Shown one piece after another: positions 11,120-23,200 of a stretch of 64,000 bases of DNA. Position 1 is the stretch's first letter; each line of letters starts with the position of its first letter. The notes below the pieces were generated by a model. That model searched no databases. It was given only the letters and a program-made list of their open reading frames with translations, and was not told the origin of the DNA. Location of the stretch: assembly GCA_024529925.1 (NCBI GenBank), contig JAFEUB010000807.1, forward strand, positions 57,501 through 121,500, in the 5' to 3' direction. Source of the stretch: Ophthalmolycus amberensis. Taxonomy: Eukaryota; Chordata; Actinopteri; Perciformes; Zoarcidae. Position numbers and translations under genes: made by a program.

Positions 11120-11882
11120 GGCAGTTGACTCCTGTGTTTGCTCAGGGAATAGACTATGTTTGAGCGCTAATCTCTGATGTGATTGCACTGCTTTTATAGA
11201 CTTTCTTAGTGTAATACAGGGACAGTGAAAGAGAGTGATCACGCTGGATGAAAGTATAACTATTTTTTGTTATGTGTTTCTAAATAAAAAGATGACTGAC
11301 TGAAAAAAAAAAAAGAATCAAGGGCGGTAAAGGATTAAACTTTAATTTGTCAGGGGTAAGGTAAAAAGTGTCTGATGTCAAGCCAGTCCAATCAGAGAGT
11401 CTCAGAGAAAGAGAAAATATGGAAGAAAAGAGCAGATGTTTAATACAATCTTTATTGAAGTGTTTAATACAATTTTTATTTACTTTTTTGTGTTATTCCT
11501 TTCACTCTGATTCGGCTCACTAACAATTATAGTGAAAAATGACACTTCTATATATATATTTTTAATTTGCTAATAGGTTATCCATCACAGTGAGCAAATC
11601 ATCTCCATTCAAACCCAATCATAATCCAGCAGAATAATTACATTCAAGCGATTGGATTTCATGCTTTGCAGTGCAGACTGATATCTGGTTGTGCTTTTCT
11701 CTGCTAATATTGGAGTTTTGTTTTATGTCAAGTCTTATACATACATTCTGTGTGTGTTTGCTTTGATTGACCAAAGCTCTGTGTTATTACCACACAGTAA
11801 TGAGAAAAAGAGAGATGATTACATATGATAAAATAAATGAGTGCTGGGTTTTGATTATCAATATCCTTGCTTTAGTTTTATT

Positions 11883-12010
11883 ATAGAGATATCTGATGTG
11901 GCTCACCAAAGTCAGGATTCATCTAGGGTGCATCAATGTCTTCACAAAATATCATGACAATCCATAGTTGTTGAAATAGTTCAGTTTGGATTATTGTGGT
12001 ATATCAACCA
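11883..12010. repeat. dispersed teleost repeat fragment
   Basis: The phrases 'tcaccaaagtcaggattcat' and 'catgacaatccatagttgtt' also occur in near-identical form at 23880-24060 and 24105-24190 beside pyy exon 3. They belong to a repeat found throughout fish genomes. No coding content. Confidence 0.6.
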
Positions 12011-12380
12011 ACTGACTGACATTGCCAAACATAGCAGCTTGTGGGGCTTAAAGAGAAAAGAGTGAGCAACTGTCCCATGTTTCTCATAGCCATTTTTGTA
12101 TGAAATTAGTTTATTAAATCATCCTTTGCTTCCGTTGAGAACGAGTAGCGGGTCTGGTTATGAGCAAATATCACATATTCAAAGTTCAAAGTTAGCTTTA
12201 TTGTCAATTCCACAATATGTACCGAACATACAGAGGAGTTGAAAAGACGTTTCTCTCCAGTCCAACATATAAACATATAAAGTGAAAACAGTGCAAATAG
12301 ATAAAACAACATTTAGACAACATATATATTAAGAAAAAAACTATCATTCTGTATTTAGCAGCAGTCAGACATAGGGAGTC

Positions 12381-12623
12381 TTAAAAGAGAGGAGGGAGAG
12401 AGTTCAGCTTCCTAACAGCCTGGTGGACGAAGCTGTTTGAGAGTCTGGTGGTGCGAGCACGGAGGCTCCGGTATCTTCTCCCAGAGGGCAGGAGGCTGAA
12501 GAGACTGTGTGAGGGGTGGCTGGAGTTGCGCACAATCATGGTCACTTTGCGGGTGAGGCGGGTGTCGTATATGTCCTGCAGGGAGGGGAGTGAGGCACCA
12601 ATGATCCTTCCAGCTGTGTTCAC
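12381..12623 (-). pseudogene. LINE B copy 2, C-terminal end
   Basis: The frame reads N-T-A-G-R-I-I-G, then L-P-S-G-R-R-Y-R-S-L-R and F-V-H-Q-A-V-R-K-L-N-S-L, the true C-terminus of this LINE ORF2. It keeps the end frame that LINE B at 6.5 kb has lost. It is separated from its upstream half (13650-13318) only by the LTR insertion. Confidence 0.8.
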
Positions 12624-12663
12624 TATGCGCTGCAGGGCCTTCCTGTTGTAGTCAGTGCAGCTT

Positions 12664-13317
12664 TGTAAGAAATTTGAACATTGAACTAGTGTGTTTAGTA
12701 GATATAATAAAAGTGTTTAATAATTCATAATTGAGAATTCATAATTAGTCATAATCATAAGTGTATTGGGAATGCATAGTTAAGATAAGCATAAAGTGTT
12801 TTAGGATTAGTAGCTAAAAGACATGAAGCTTCTGCCAAGTTGCAGAAGTTTAACTTTTATACTGAAGGATTATCATAGAAGGGATTAAGCCATAACTGAC
12901 AGTCATTTGAATGTATTAGCAGCTCAGGGATAGAGAGTCGTGGAGACAGGCGTTTACAGAAGTGGACAGTGAAGTTAGCCAATAGGAATTGGGATAAACG
13001 GAAGGGGAGGAGTTGCGAACGAATATGTGGGCGGGGATAGAAGTGTTTTTCTCGTGCTCTTTAGCGTGTGGTGCCCGGAGACGGCTGTGTCTGATGGGAC
13101 CAGAGGCGAGTTTTTTCCAAAGAAGGGGTAATATTGTAATATTTCATAGGCGTATGTACTCCATTGTGTAACTGTAATCGTACTTGCATCAGTGGGATTA
13201 AATCCTTTTAACTGTAAACCAGTTTTGGTAGATTTATTATCGCTGCGTGTCAACTGTAAACAGCAGCTGCACACGTGTGGTCTGGCCTCCACGCTGGGGT
13301 GAGTTTCAGCCCCGACA
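12664..13317 (+). mobile_element. solo LTR of a gamma-type endogenous retrovirus
   Basis: A 654-bp segment starting TGTAAGAAATTTG and ending CCCCGACA interrupts LINE B copy 2. It is flanked by the 4-bp direct repeat GCTT (12660-12663 and 13318-13321), the target duplication size usual for gammaretrovirus-like integrases. Its sequence matches, along most of its length, the LTR at 54799-55435 next to the env gene at 56 kb. It also carries a near-duplicate of a short 'aattcataatt' segment near 12720-12745 that the other copy has only once. The retroviral sense is the + strand. A CCAAT-type motif lies near 12978 and an ATTAAA near 13198 could serve as poly(A) signal. Recombination between two LTRs of a former provirus is the likely origin. 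Confidence 0.9.
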
Positions 13318-13650
13318 GCTTCCGCCCCACACAGTGATACAGTTTGTCAGGATGCTCTCAATGGTGCCTCGGTAAAAAGTGCACATGGTGGGTGGTGGTG
13401 TTCTTGCCTTCTTTAGTTTGCGGAGAAAGTAGAGGCGCCTCTGGGCTTTCTTTGCCAGTGATGTTGTGTTGGCTGTCCACGAGAGGTCCTCACTGATGTC
13501 CACCCCCAGGAATTTGGTGCTGCTCACTCTCTCTATATCAGCACCATTGATGGTCAGTGGTGGGTGTTGAGTGTGGCCTCTCCGGAAGTCAACAACAATC
13601 TCCTTGGTCTTGCTGTTATTCAGAAGGAGGTTGTTGTCTCTGCACCACAT
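13318..13650 (-). pseudogene. LINE B copy 2, segment upstream of the solo LTR
   Basis: The frame reads W-C-R-D-N-N-L-L-L-N-N-S-K-T-K-E, then V-S-S-T-K-F-L-G-V-D-I-S-E-D-L-S-W and F-Y-R-G-T-I-E-S. It is the same protein region as 6058-6400 on the + strand but without the 11-bp duplication found there. It runs into the LTR at 13317. Confidence 0.8.
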
Positions 13651-13699
13651 GGTCAGAAGGCTGACCTCCTTCCTAGATATGCTGTATTATGCTAAAAGG

Positions 13700-13792
13700 T
13701 GTCATTTTGTAACATTTTTGGTTGTTGGTGTGCCGCAGGATCTTTTTAATGTAAAAAATGTGCCGCGGCCCAGAAAAGGTTGAAAAACACTA
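13700..13792. repeat. hAT-like terminal remnant
   Basis: The phrases 'tgtgccgcaggatctttttaa' and 'gtgccgcggcccagaaaaggttgaaaaacac' are typical of an end of a hAT-type DNA transposon. The other end is not seen and there is no readable target duplication. Confidence 0.4.
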
Positions 13793-15580
13793 ACGGTTAT
13801 ACCATTAAACTTCCCTTATTTTACAATCATCTTTTTCAGAAGGGCAAAAGAGTTGTGTGTCATTCACAGGGAACCTGTAGCACTATTGGCAAATTGACTC
13901 AATTTGGGTTGGAGTAAACGTAGGCACAGGAGTCCTCTGTTATATTGAGACATGGCATTGAATTAAATGCCGATGGATTTCCTTCCTTAACTTTAGTTAC
14001 AGCACTATCAAAGAGACATCGAGTGTACAAACTTAACGGCCTGTTGTCCAGTAATAACAAGTTATTGGACAGTGGTGGGATACAAAATGGTTCATTGGAA
14101 AAACGATTACGGTACATTTTCAATTTCAATGCCATCTGCCCAACAAAGTTGAGAACTAAACTAAACTTGATAACAACAAAAAAAAGATGCCTGCAACTTT
14201 ACCTCCCTGCCCAGTGCCTCGAGGAATGTAAATATTTATATGACATGAATTTGTTCTTGAGAAAAGTCCTAAGAAATGGCTCATGACATGTTCTTTAATT
14301 GCACAATTGTTCCTACCTGTGTTCTTACTATGACGAATCGTATTGTAAATTGGAAGTGAGTACCAGTTAGCTAATGAGCAAAGTATATGCCCCGACAATC
14401 CCCATAAAAGGCCATTAGACAGGGCCATGAGCTCACACAGAAATTGAAAATAAATATTGAGAGATTTAAGTCAAGAATATACTGACAAAGGAGCACCAGA
14501 CTTCAAACCCAAAGACTTTTCTAAAGTTATGAAGTGGGGGTAGTTCTGCAGGAAGTGAAAACCAAATGAGTTGTCATATGTAGCAGTGTCAGTATTGGAT
14601 ATAAAATATCACAAATAAATGTATCAGGTGTAGAGGGGCTAGATTCATTTTGCAAGTGTGTGTGTGTGTGTGTGTTTGTGGGGTTGTAAATGTAATAACG
14701 AAAGACACTTTTTATCACTATATCATTCTCTGCTTCGATCGCTAGCAACTGTCTGCTCTGAACCCATCCACCGTCAATTTTTGTCTGTCCCTCCACCACA
14801 CACCTGCTACGCACACATTCCGCTACTCTCATACCACTGACGTATGTAAACGTGGATTACACTCAAACCGTACACTTGACCATTTTAACACGGTTTTAGG
14901 TCTACTCCCAGCATCAAAGCTTGGTGTGGCAAGTTGTTTTCTTCATCTGCTCTCAATCACAATGCGGGACAGGGGGACCCCCGACTTCCAGCGCCCTTGT
15001 AGGAAGACATTACTAGTTAAGTGTTGAAATGTTAGTGTTGAAATGTTATTGTATTTTGTATTTATTTTTACAAGACAAAGTAGTGCTTTGTAAAATAATA
15101 CAAATAATGTTTTAGAAAAATTATGAAAGATGAAAATATTATTGTGAATCCTATTTTGTATGAGTGAAGAGCTGTGTCAGTATTTTAGCACAAAACAATG
15201 TGTGTAGAGCTGTCAAGTAAATATTAAGGTTGTCATTTTAAAGTCAGCCGGTGATATCAAAGATTCAACCACACCCTGATGGAGCCAATGTTAGATTAAA
15301 GGTAATGAATCAAATGCTCTGACAAAAAAGTAGAAACAAATCTGGTATCTGTGGGTGTCACAGGACTGTAATAAGACGGTCCAATAATTTAAATCGGCCC
15401 GAATGTTGTGATCTGACGATTTGATCTGTCAGCGCATATTTTGTCCATGCACTCATTGCTCGACACAGCTGTGAGTGCTAACAATAGCTGTGTTCGTTGT
15501 TTACGGTCACAATTGCTTTCTTGCTAGATTTAGCACTTTTGGGAATTAGTGCTACCAGCTACTTTAGCTACCCCCCCCCC

Positions 15581-15643
15581 TGTGTGCTCGTCTGCTCGTC
15601 CTCTCCGCCTGTGTGCTCGTCTGCTCGTGCTCTCCGCCTGTGT
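15581..15643. repeat. two-copy tandem repeat, unit about 32 bp
   Basis: Two nearly identical units of 'tgtgtgctcgtctgctcgt.ctctccgcc' follow a C-run, and a third partial unit begins after them. Confidence 0.85.
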
Positions 15644-16225
15644 GACGACACGTCTCAGAACGCGCATCTATAATTGTGTGTTTTATATTATAGTGAATAT
15701 TGTTATATGGTATATATATTATATTATCATATGATATATATATTATTATATTATACAGAATATTATTTTATGATATATTATTATATTATACTGAATTCCC
15801 TGTGAGGGTGACAAAAATAAGATGTCCTGACGTGTTTGTCAAAGTGTTATTTACTGCTTTTTACATGTTGGAATAAAGGTTAAACATTTAACTGCAAAGT
15901 ATTAATGCGTGTTTGGTACCTTAATTTTTTGCATTAAATCATTCTGGGATGTTTGCTGAAATTGATTGGATGTGGCACAGCCCTACCTAGAACATTTTCC
16001 ACCAGCCGCCACTAACTGACTACGAAAAACAACTACAAAGCTCCGTTTTCAAATGAAAGACTGTCCTTGATTTGAGTGCAATATCAGAGCTCAAGAAATT
16101 TTGCTTGCAACTTTCACCTTAGACTCATGGAGGTTTAACGTCTCGCTAATATAGTGAGATTGAATCTCTCTCACTTAGACAGAAAAAAATATATGCTTTC
16201 ATTGTATAATTTTTTTCAAGGTTGG

Positions 16226-16312
16226 ATGGTAAATGGACTTTATTTTATTCATGGTATTTATATAGCGCCTTTCTAGTCTTTTGACCACTCAAAGCTGTAC
16301 ACTACATGTCTA
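16226..16312. repeat. dispersed fish repeat fragment
   Basis: The phrase 'gtaaatggactttattttat' followed by 'tatttatatagcgcctttct' and 'gaccactcaaagc' is a short dispersed repeat found widely in teleosts. Only a fragment is present. Confidence 0.6.
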
Positions 16313-17794
16313 TGTTTCATAATACAGTACAGCTGTTTCAAATTATGTTGCTCAAATGACTGTACCGTTACTCACCAAGGGCTCATTTAGTGACCAGTCA
16401 TCAATCCACTAGAAGCGAGTGGCTTCAACCCTGTTGTCTGTCTCCATCACCAGCAGCAATGACTGTTTCTCATAGTTTGAGTCGACTACACACGGTAGCC
16501 TGAGGAAAATCAAGTTTTGCTTCTGCATCTGGTTAGCTTGTTTTTGCCAGTTTGTCATAATCTTCAAGGAGACTAAGATTTTCATTGGAGACAATGACTT
16601 TCTCGTGTTTAATGTGCACGCAGCACCAGCCTAGCCAGCCGGATGTAAACAGGTTACCACGACGCAAAGTATCATGAGTAAATCATTTTTTTCCATATGC
16701 TGTCCGTGTAAGTGATCGCAATAAACATCTTCTACTGTATTGTATTTTATTCATGTATCATTCCTTCCCAACCCCATGCTCTCTAGGAGACTAAGCCTGT
16801 CTCTCTAGTGCCCTTGAGGTTGAGCCGGATGCTGGGAAGGGTTTTTTATGAAAGTAACAAAAGTAAAATAATGCGTAAAGTCATAGTGCACAGTGTTTGT
16901 GCGTCAAAGCTTCAGAGAGATGAGAGTTTGCATCACCACAACAGTTGTTGTGGCACAACTCCTTTCCAATGAAATAATTTTATGTCAGTCTGTCATTCAG
17001 CCTCACTGTTGCTGCATAAATACCTGAGCTCCATCTAGTGGCAGGACGCAGACCAGTTTGAAACAACATGTTTTATCATCTTTGCCAAACTGAGAAACCT
17101 CTGTATAATATATTTAGATCAAATATTTCAATTCAGGCACTTATGTACAGAGGCTGACATCTCCACATCTAATTCAATCAAAATGAAAATGTTCTCACAG
17201 TAGACAGATAGTCAAGCTGACCAGGAACAATGATTTTAGTCAGACATTTATTCCTGCATTGCTGAACACACCATCCCCCTCTGCAGCAGCTAAGGATGGC
17301 AGTCAGTTCATGAAATATTCCCTTTTAGACTTGCTGGTTGAGTGATTGATTGGACATGTAAAGAGATGTTTCATTTATTTTCCATTTAGATTTAGTTTTT
17401 TTATCCTTTCTTGTTAGGAAGGTCAAACTGCTAGAGGTGGTAGGAATTTGGAATCTTGATGTAAAGGACAATGCAGCAAGGATGGACAATGTTTGAGTTT
17501 GATGATGCATGAGTTTGTGTATTCTGCGGAAGCAGATGGAAATCAACAATTTACTTTTTTTTTGCTTTTTCCTCACTGAAGCAGCTTTTGAGTGTTGTGG
17601 CCCAAAATATCATCTGTTAACTGTTTCAAAAACACAAGACTGACTGCGTGATGCATAATATCTCCACCATCATCACCATCTGACGCATTCTGCCTCTCCA
17701 CGCACCCTTTTGCTTCACAAACACACATGCATGCGCACACACGCGCACGAAAGGACGCACACACTATGATGTAACCCCTCCCTCCTCCGGTGCC

Positions 17795-17832
17795 GCTAAA
17801 CTATATAAATCCCCTCTGTTGGAGTTTGAAAC
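17795..17832 (+). promoter_or_regulatory. pyy core promoter (TATA box)
   Basis: A TATA element (ctatataaat, 17801-17810) lies just upstream of the first, non-coding pyy exon. It is preceded by a pyrimidine-rich 'cccctccctcctccgg' block. Transcription would be expected to begin about 30 bases downstream, near 17832. The transcript start is inferred from spacing only. Confidence 0.6.
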
Positions 17833-17956
17833 CAAGACACCTGCAGAGCAAAAACTGTTCGGAGACAGAAGAAACCAATCTTCAAAGGCACAGACAGACC
17901 TCTTCTGCTGTGAGAGACCGACTTCTACCTGTAACCTCAAAGTCTTCTCAAAGTAG
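17832..17956 (+). other. pyy: pyy exon 1 (5' UTR, predicted)
   Basis: NPY-family genes have a short non-coding first exon. Sequence downstream of the TATA box to about 17952 or 17956 fits this. Two donor sites are possible: AAA|GTAGGT with the intron starting at 17953, or TAG|GTATTC with the intron starting at 17957. The exon has no ATG in frame with the precursor. Confidence 0.5.
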
Positions 17957-19981
17957 GTATTCACACTTCTTACTCTCATTCATGCACTCCTTTTCACAGG
18001 TTTTCACGACGTTGAGCTGTGTGCATTTGATTCCAATACGAAAAAGCGTATTTGAGACACTTTTACTTCCCGTATCATGCGCAAGGTCCTTATTAGAAGT
18101 TCAATTGCATTGGAAGAAATTATATCATAACACTGTTTTTTTTCTTCTAAATAAAACACTGTTGCTCTGTCGAAATGTTTTGTTAAGCCTATGTATTTTT
18201 CATTACATTTTCGGACATAAAATAAAGCGCACCCCATCAAGTAGCCTACTGATGCCAAAAAGCTCACATATCGGAATAATTGTTGAAGAGTAAGATACAT
18301 TTTTCAACTTTATTTACATCAGAATACGCAGTTTCTCATTTAGGCCTAATAGATATCTAAAAACTACTAACTCCAATGTTATGCTAAGCCTCGTCTTTAG
18401 TGTACATTTTCCGTGTTAAATGTCCAGTAGCTGCGAGGTCTTGTTTGTGCATTCAGTTTCAGATGAAGTAAGATCACTTCCACGAGGGAGTGAGTTCAGC
18501 ACCTCGGACAGCGCCGCGGGGATTCTAAACAAATCCAAACCGTATCCGCCGCCACATGACACATGACAGCATATTTAATCAAATTTTGAAAGTTGCTCTT
18601 CCTTGTAATATATTGACATTACATTGTTGCAGACATGTAGCTGACTTGCTGTTTTTCAGTGAAACAAGCCTTATATCTTCTTAAAATATCACACATGCAG
18701 CAGTAGAAAGAAGCGCATAGACATCACCCCGTGAACCTGGAACGCTCTGCAATAGCCTATAATAATGAGAATTAATGTAAGAGTGCATTAGAGCAGATAA
18801 AGGGGCAGCAAAACAATAAAGTTTACCCCTTGATGCTCACAAATTTACTTAATCTCAAAAACGTCTGCAGCTGTATTTCTTATTGCCTGAGGATATACTA
18901 ACAATGAGTAGTTGTATCTACACCTAGTTCATTGTTTTGCGACGGTATTCAGCCCCGTTATTCCCGAGGTGAAGTGAAATAGTTGTTTAGAATTATTTTA
19001 GCCTGTGTTGTTGAGCAGCCGGGGTAAGTTTGCAAGCTTTTATTCAATTTCTGTTTTTCTGTATCTTTCTTTTTGATGTTTTTACATCTACTGAGCAGTG
19101 AGCCGAGTCATTATGAGATTCTCGTTTAGTTTCCTTTTCAATTGAGTATCATGCTATTTGGAGATATGTCAAATTTGGTGTTTTAGTCTTACGGTAATGA
19201 TAATGCTAACATTAATGACAACAACAACAATAATAATAATAATAATAATAGCTGTAACGCTAAAAGAAAAATATAACTGCCTCATAATATACACACATGA
19301 AATTAAGCTGCTGCAACATCATTATTATTATCAAATCATCTTAAATATGTAGCATTTATGTCCATTTAATGACAAACATCCAATTCCCTTACGTGTGAAA
19401 TTAGTTTCCACATCTGGAGTCAATCCATTTTCTTCATCTTCCTCAGGAAGTAAACACCACTGTGACAATAAGTCAATCCAAAGCATAAGAGTTTTTTGTT
19501 ACATGATAACTTGTTTAGCTCCTCCACACACCTCCATTTACTTAGCCTGAACAGGCATTCCCTAGGAAAACAAATGACACTGTTTTCCACCCCGCACCCC
19601 TCAGGAGAGGTTTGATAGATACAATGGTTGTTTTTTTTTCATAGAAAAGACAAAGAAAATGTCCTTATCAACTCTCATACCTCCTTCACTCTCTGTTTTA
19701 TTTAGAGTTTTCTGGGATTAATTCTAAGATAAAAGGTGACATCTTTCATCAGATAATCAGGAATTTTTTCATAAAACCTTTTCACAACTTGTTTAATTTT
19801 GACCAACAATATAATGAAAAATAAGAATTTGGCATACTACAATTACCAAAAAAATGAAATAACCAATTAATTTATTTTTAAAGAAATCCAAAATGGTCAA
19901 GGTATTATTCTACTGGAGTTGATTCAAAACTTTGGATCCTTAACTTTCAAAAGTCGTTTTAATCGTGCTGCCCTGTTACAG
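17957..19981 (+). other. pyy: pyy intron 1
   Basis: About 2.0 kb of AT-rich sequence between the predicted non-coding exon and the first coding exon. It holds an (AAT)n run at about 19228-19250 and no recognised transposon. The open frame reaching back to 19919 runs through the acceptor site and is not real coding sequence. Confidence 0.55.
19228..19250. repeat. (AAT)n microsatellite
   Basis: About seven AAT units inside pyy intron 1, next to an 'acaacaacaa' run. Confidence 0.85.
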
Positions 19982-19990
19982 AAGGCCGTG

Positions 19991-20175
19991 ATGCTGAAGC
20001 CATGGACAGTGCTGGTGGCCTTAGTGCTGTGTGTGCTGGTGTGTCTGGGAACACTGGCGGACGCCTACCCCCCCAAACCTGAGAACCCCGGTGAAGACGC
20101 TCCCCCCGAGGAACTGGTCAAGTACTACACTGCCTTGAGACACTACATCAATCTGATCACCAGGCAGCGGTATGC

Positions 20176-20236
<61 letters not shown>

Positions 20237-23200
20237 GTACATAAACATTGCACAGGTATTTGTGCTGCATAAGCCTGCACTCCTTTTGTTTCATCTTGTA
20301 TTTCTGTATTTCTGACAGCTAAATAACATCATCAGGGTGTAGCTCTTAGGTTGGTTTAGATTAGAGACTGTACATAACATATTGGTGTGGGGAGGAGGGC
20401 TGAATCTTGGATATTACATTTTGATATCCTAATTATATTATTATACTGTAATATTTTTGATAAAGCAAGGCACTCCACAAACTTAATGATTTTTTGTTTT
20501 TATCCTCCAAAATGTTTTGACTTATTGAATCAAGTAAAATCCAACATTAAGGTAGTGTAGCCCATTTTAGATCTCAATAACGAAATTGAATCATTTTCAC
20601 TGTAGTCACCTATGAACACATTGCAAGTGAAAAAAAGCCAAATCAATGGCAAACAAATCAACTACAGACTATTTTTTTATTTTTTTAATAAAGGACTAAT
20701 ATATATGAAGTAAACTGGGCACTTCTATGACTACAGTAATGTTCGTGCATGTGAGCGTGCCTCACATGCCTGATTAGCTCATGCCGCCCCTCTGCACTGC
20801 TCTCATACACAGTTGCAGCTGATAAAAAACATTTCTATCGACAGCGTCATCACAGAAGCGTATTGTCCACCCTCCGGTTGCCCCTCATGTAAACACTGTT
20901 AGCCCTGTCAGCACGTTAGTCATAGTTTGTACTATTTGCGCCGTTAGCTACAAGTCGCAGGCTCAGGCGTTGCCATGTTGAGAGACGTTGAGAGGCAATC
21001 GCAATGCTCCCAATCTCGTATTATGCACCTTTAAAGTTATGGAGGGTCCTCATGAAGATAGATACATGTATGCATCATCCTTCTCCAAATTTAGATCCCC
21101 AAAAATTAAACGAACCCTTCCCCAAACTGACTTTCTGGTGTTAAGCTAATAAAAGTGTAACAGCAGCTGAACTGAGTTTGCCTTTTTTACTTCTTCCCGT
21201 TTGCTCCTTTAGTCTGTATTTAATTTTGTTTGATTCAAGTCATTACAGGGACTGAGTTGTATGAGTTTCCCGCTCGTACTTAAAACCTGAAGCTCTGTGA
21301 TGCAATCCCCCCTCATCCATCCCCAACCCTTTACCCACACAGGGCAGCTCCATAAATTAGATTACTGGCCACTCTCCAAAACCGCCAGGCCTCCAAATTA
21401 ACGGGACCAGAGCAATAAATTCGGCACAGATGAACCCAAGAAAGAATCCCAAAATCAGTTAGCGGGGCCTGAGCCAAGGCCTGCTGCTCTCAGGTATAAA
21501 AGTCGCTTGACAGATGCTATATTTTCTGATTTGAAGCAGTCTGGCTCATGAGCTATCTGTTCTTACTCATGAAAGCCAAATAGATCGTTGATATTTAGAT
21601 ACTTGGTTTAAAGAAGACTCATCATCGCCATAAAAAGTAAATTGGTTTAGGTAGAAGGTTTTCACATTTCACTGGAGAGTTGCAGATGAAGACATATATG
21701 TGATAAAGGTAACTAATGGTTTTATGAAGGTTTGACTGTATAAAATAACGTGATGGGGAATGTGATGGCTGTCAGCTTTAGGCTGTGCACTCCAGATAAA
21801 ATTGATGGATCTGGGTAGTCAAGTGCCTTTGGTGCATAACTATATACTGCAGTTCATGGCATTGTATAAATGGAGAAATTTACAGTGTCTTACTGAAGAC
21901 ATGAAAATCAGAGCACTTACTGTGATTCAGCATCAACTAGCACTTCAACTGCTTCAGCTCCCATTCAACATCTCACAGATAAACAATTCAAATTGTATCA
22001 GATTTGATCCTGTATTTGCTCCTGTAATAATTCATTTTCTGAAGATAGTTGAGGCATTTATAGTTTCCTCGTCGTTTCTATATGAAACAAGGTACTAATT
22101 GTAAAGAAAATAGCAAAAAGAATTATTTGTTGTTTCAGTTCATTTTATAAGCAGTTGTTGATTTTCAGAGGAAATTTCTTGAAAGTACGTACTGCTTTGG
22201 ATTTAAATACATTTAGCAGAAATGATGGTTGAGAAAAAGATGGCTGGCTATCTATTTTATGGAAACTCAAATAGCTTTGTGACTCAGATGTTATGGTAAT
22301 ACAGGAGAAGTAAAAACTGAGGTTATTAAAAGAAACATGATAAAGATTACTGCATTGGAGAGAGGAAAAGACAAAAAGAGTCGAACTGACTAGTCAAATG
22401 GAGAGAAAGACATTCAGACAAATAGAAAATAAGAGCAGGACCGACCAGGGAGATATATGTGTGCTGATGTGCCATTATCAGTGAGGAAAGATCCTGATGT
22501 GTTGCACTGTGCGACAGCTGAGACACAGTTGTTTGATTGCTTTCCCACAGGGCAACACTCACACACCTTCCTGTGTGTGTAACGAAGCATAAGATTGGGT
22601 GCTGGGGACATAGTGGGAGGTGGAACAGGTGGTTAATGGCAAATCAGAGGAACTGCAGGCGCCGCAGGGGTTGTGTTGAAAAGCGCTGTTTCACGCACAC
22701 ACAAAAACAAAGACACGCACACACACACATTGGGAAGTAAACTTTGTGTGAAACGGCTCTGTGGTTTTACATTTGCAGCTCTCTTGGTTTCCTTATCGTG
22801 AGAATGATAAGACTCATCCAGATCTGCATTTGAACGCACACACTCTTGCATGCACAGTCGGAATCTGACTGCGAAATTTAAGCATTAGGATCAAATGGAG
22901 GATTGGTAAACCAATAAAGAGGACATAAAGACATATTGTCTTGAATGACTCAAAATATAAAATATAATCTCTCTAAACTCGCTTAGTTTCACACTGTGGG
23001 CTGCTGCGATCACCAAAATCCAAGATTTTAAACAGAGAAGTGGTGTCCTGTTTGAGACAGGAAGCAATGTGTTATGGGAAAAGAAGTCTTGATTTAGAAA
23101 AAGGGTGCTGCTTTCATTTATCTGAACCAAAGACAGGTATCTTTAAAGGGGAACTCAACTGGTTTTTACACATGAATGTCAGTATATTAGTCATGAGGAG

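Larger units (their letters stand above)
9545..12177. other. non-coding spacer with microsatellites and repeat remnants
   Basis: No gene is supported. The stretch holds a G-run (10291-10310), a (TG)n tract (about 10477-10508), short (CA)n tracts (about 10680-10696) and a longer (CA)n tract (11064-11115). It also has a remnant of a repeat with 'ttttcaatcgattaatctatcgac' style sequence (about 10805-10880). A block at 11883-12010 resembles a dispersed repeat also seen near pyy exon 3. Confidence 0.55.
12178..13676 (-). mobile_element. second LINE B copy, 5'-truncated, split by a solo LTR
   Basis: The minus strand matches LINE B. Its 3' tail, the complement of 'gacaataaagctaacttt', is at about 12180-12215. 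The C-terminal coding region lies at 12623-12381 and, beyond the LTR, at 13650-13318. It begins abruptly at about 13676 within the segment that reads W-C-R-D-N-N, so this is a 5'-truncated copy. A 654-bp solo LTR (12664-13317) was inserted into it, splitting the C-terminal coding segment. Confidence 0.85.
13677..17790. other. non-coding region upstream of pyy
   Basis: No gene is supported. It contains a hAT-like terminal remnant near 13700-13792 (the 'gtgccgcggcccagaaaagg' phrase), a short TG run (14655-14674), a tandem repeat (15581-15643), a TA-rich tract (15665-15790) and a widespread fish repeat phrase ('tatttatatagcgcctttct', about 16226-16310). Overlapping open frames near 13899-14286 on both strands have no recognised motif. 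Confidence 0.5.

Noticed and set aside
20173..20232. CRISPR-like or other array
   Set aside because: Simple dinucleotide repeat; no spaced direct repeats occur anywhere in the window and the DNA is eukaryotic.
19919..20272. 117-codon single-exon reading of pyy including (CA)n
   Set aside because: It runs through the acceptor at 19981 and past the donor at 20170. The His-Thr run is the translated CA repeat. The spliced model gives a complete NPY-family precursor.
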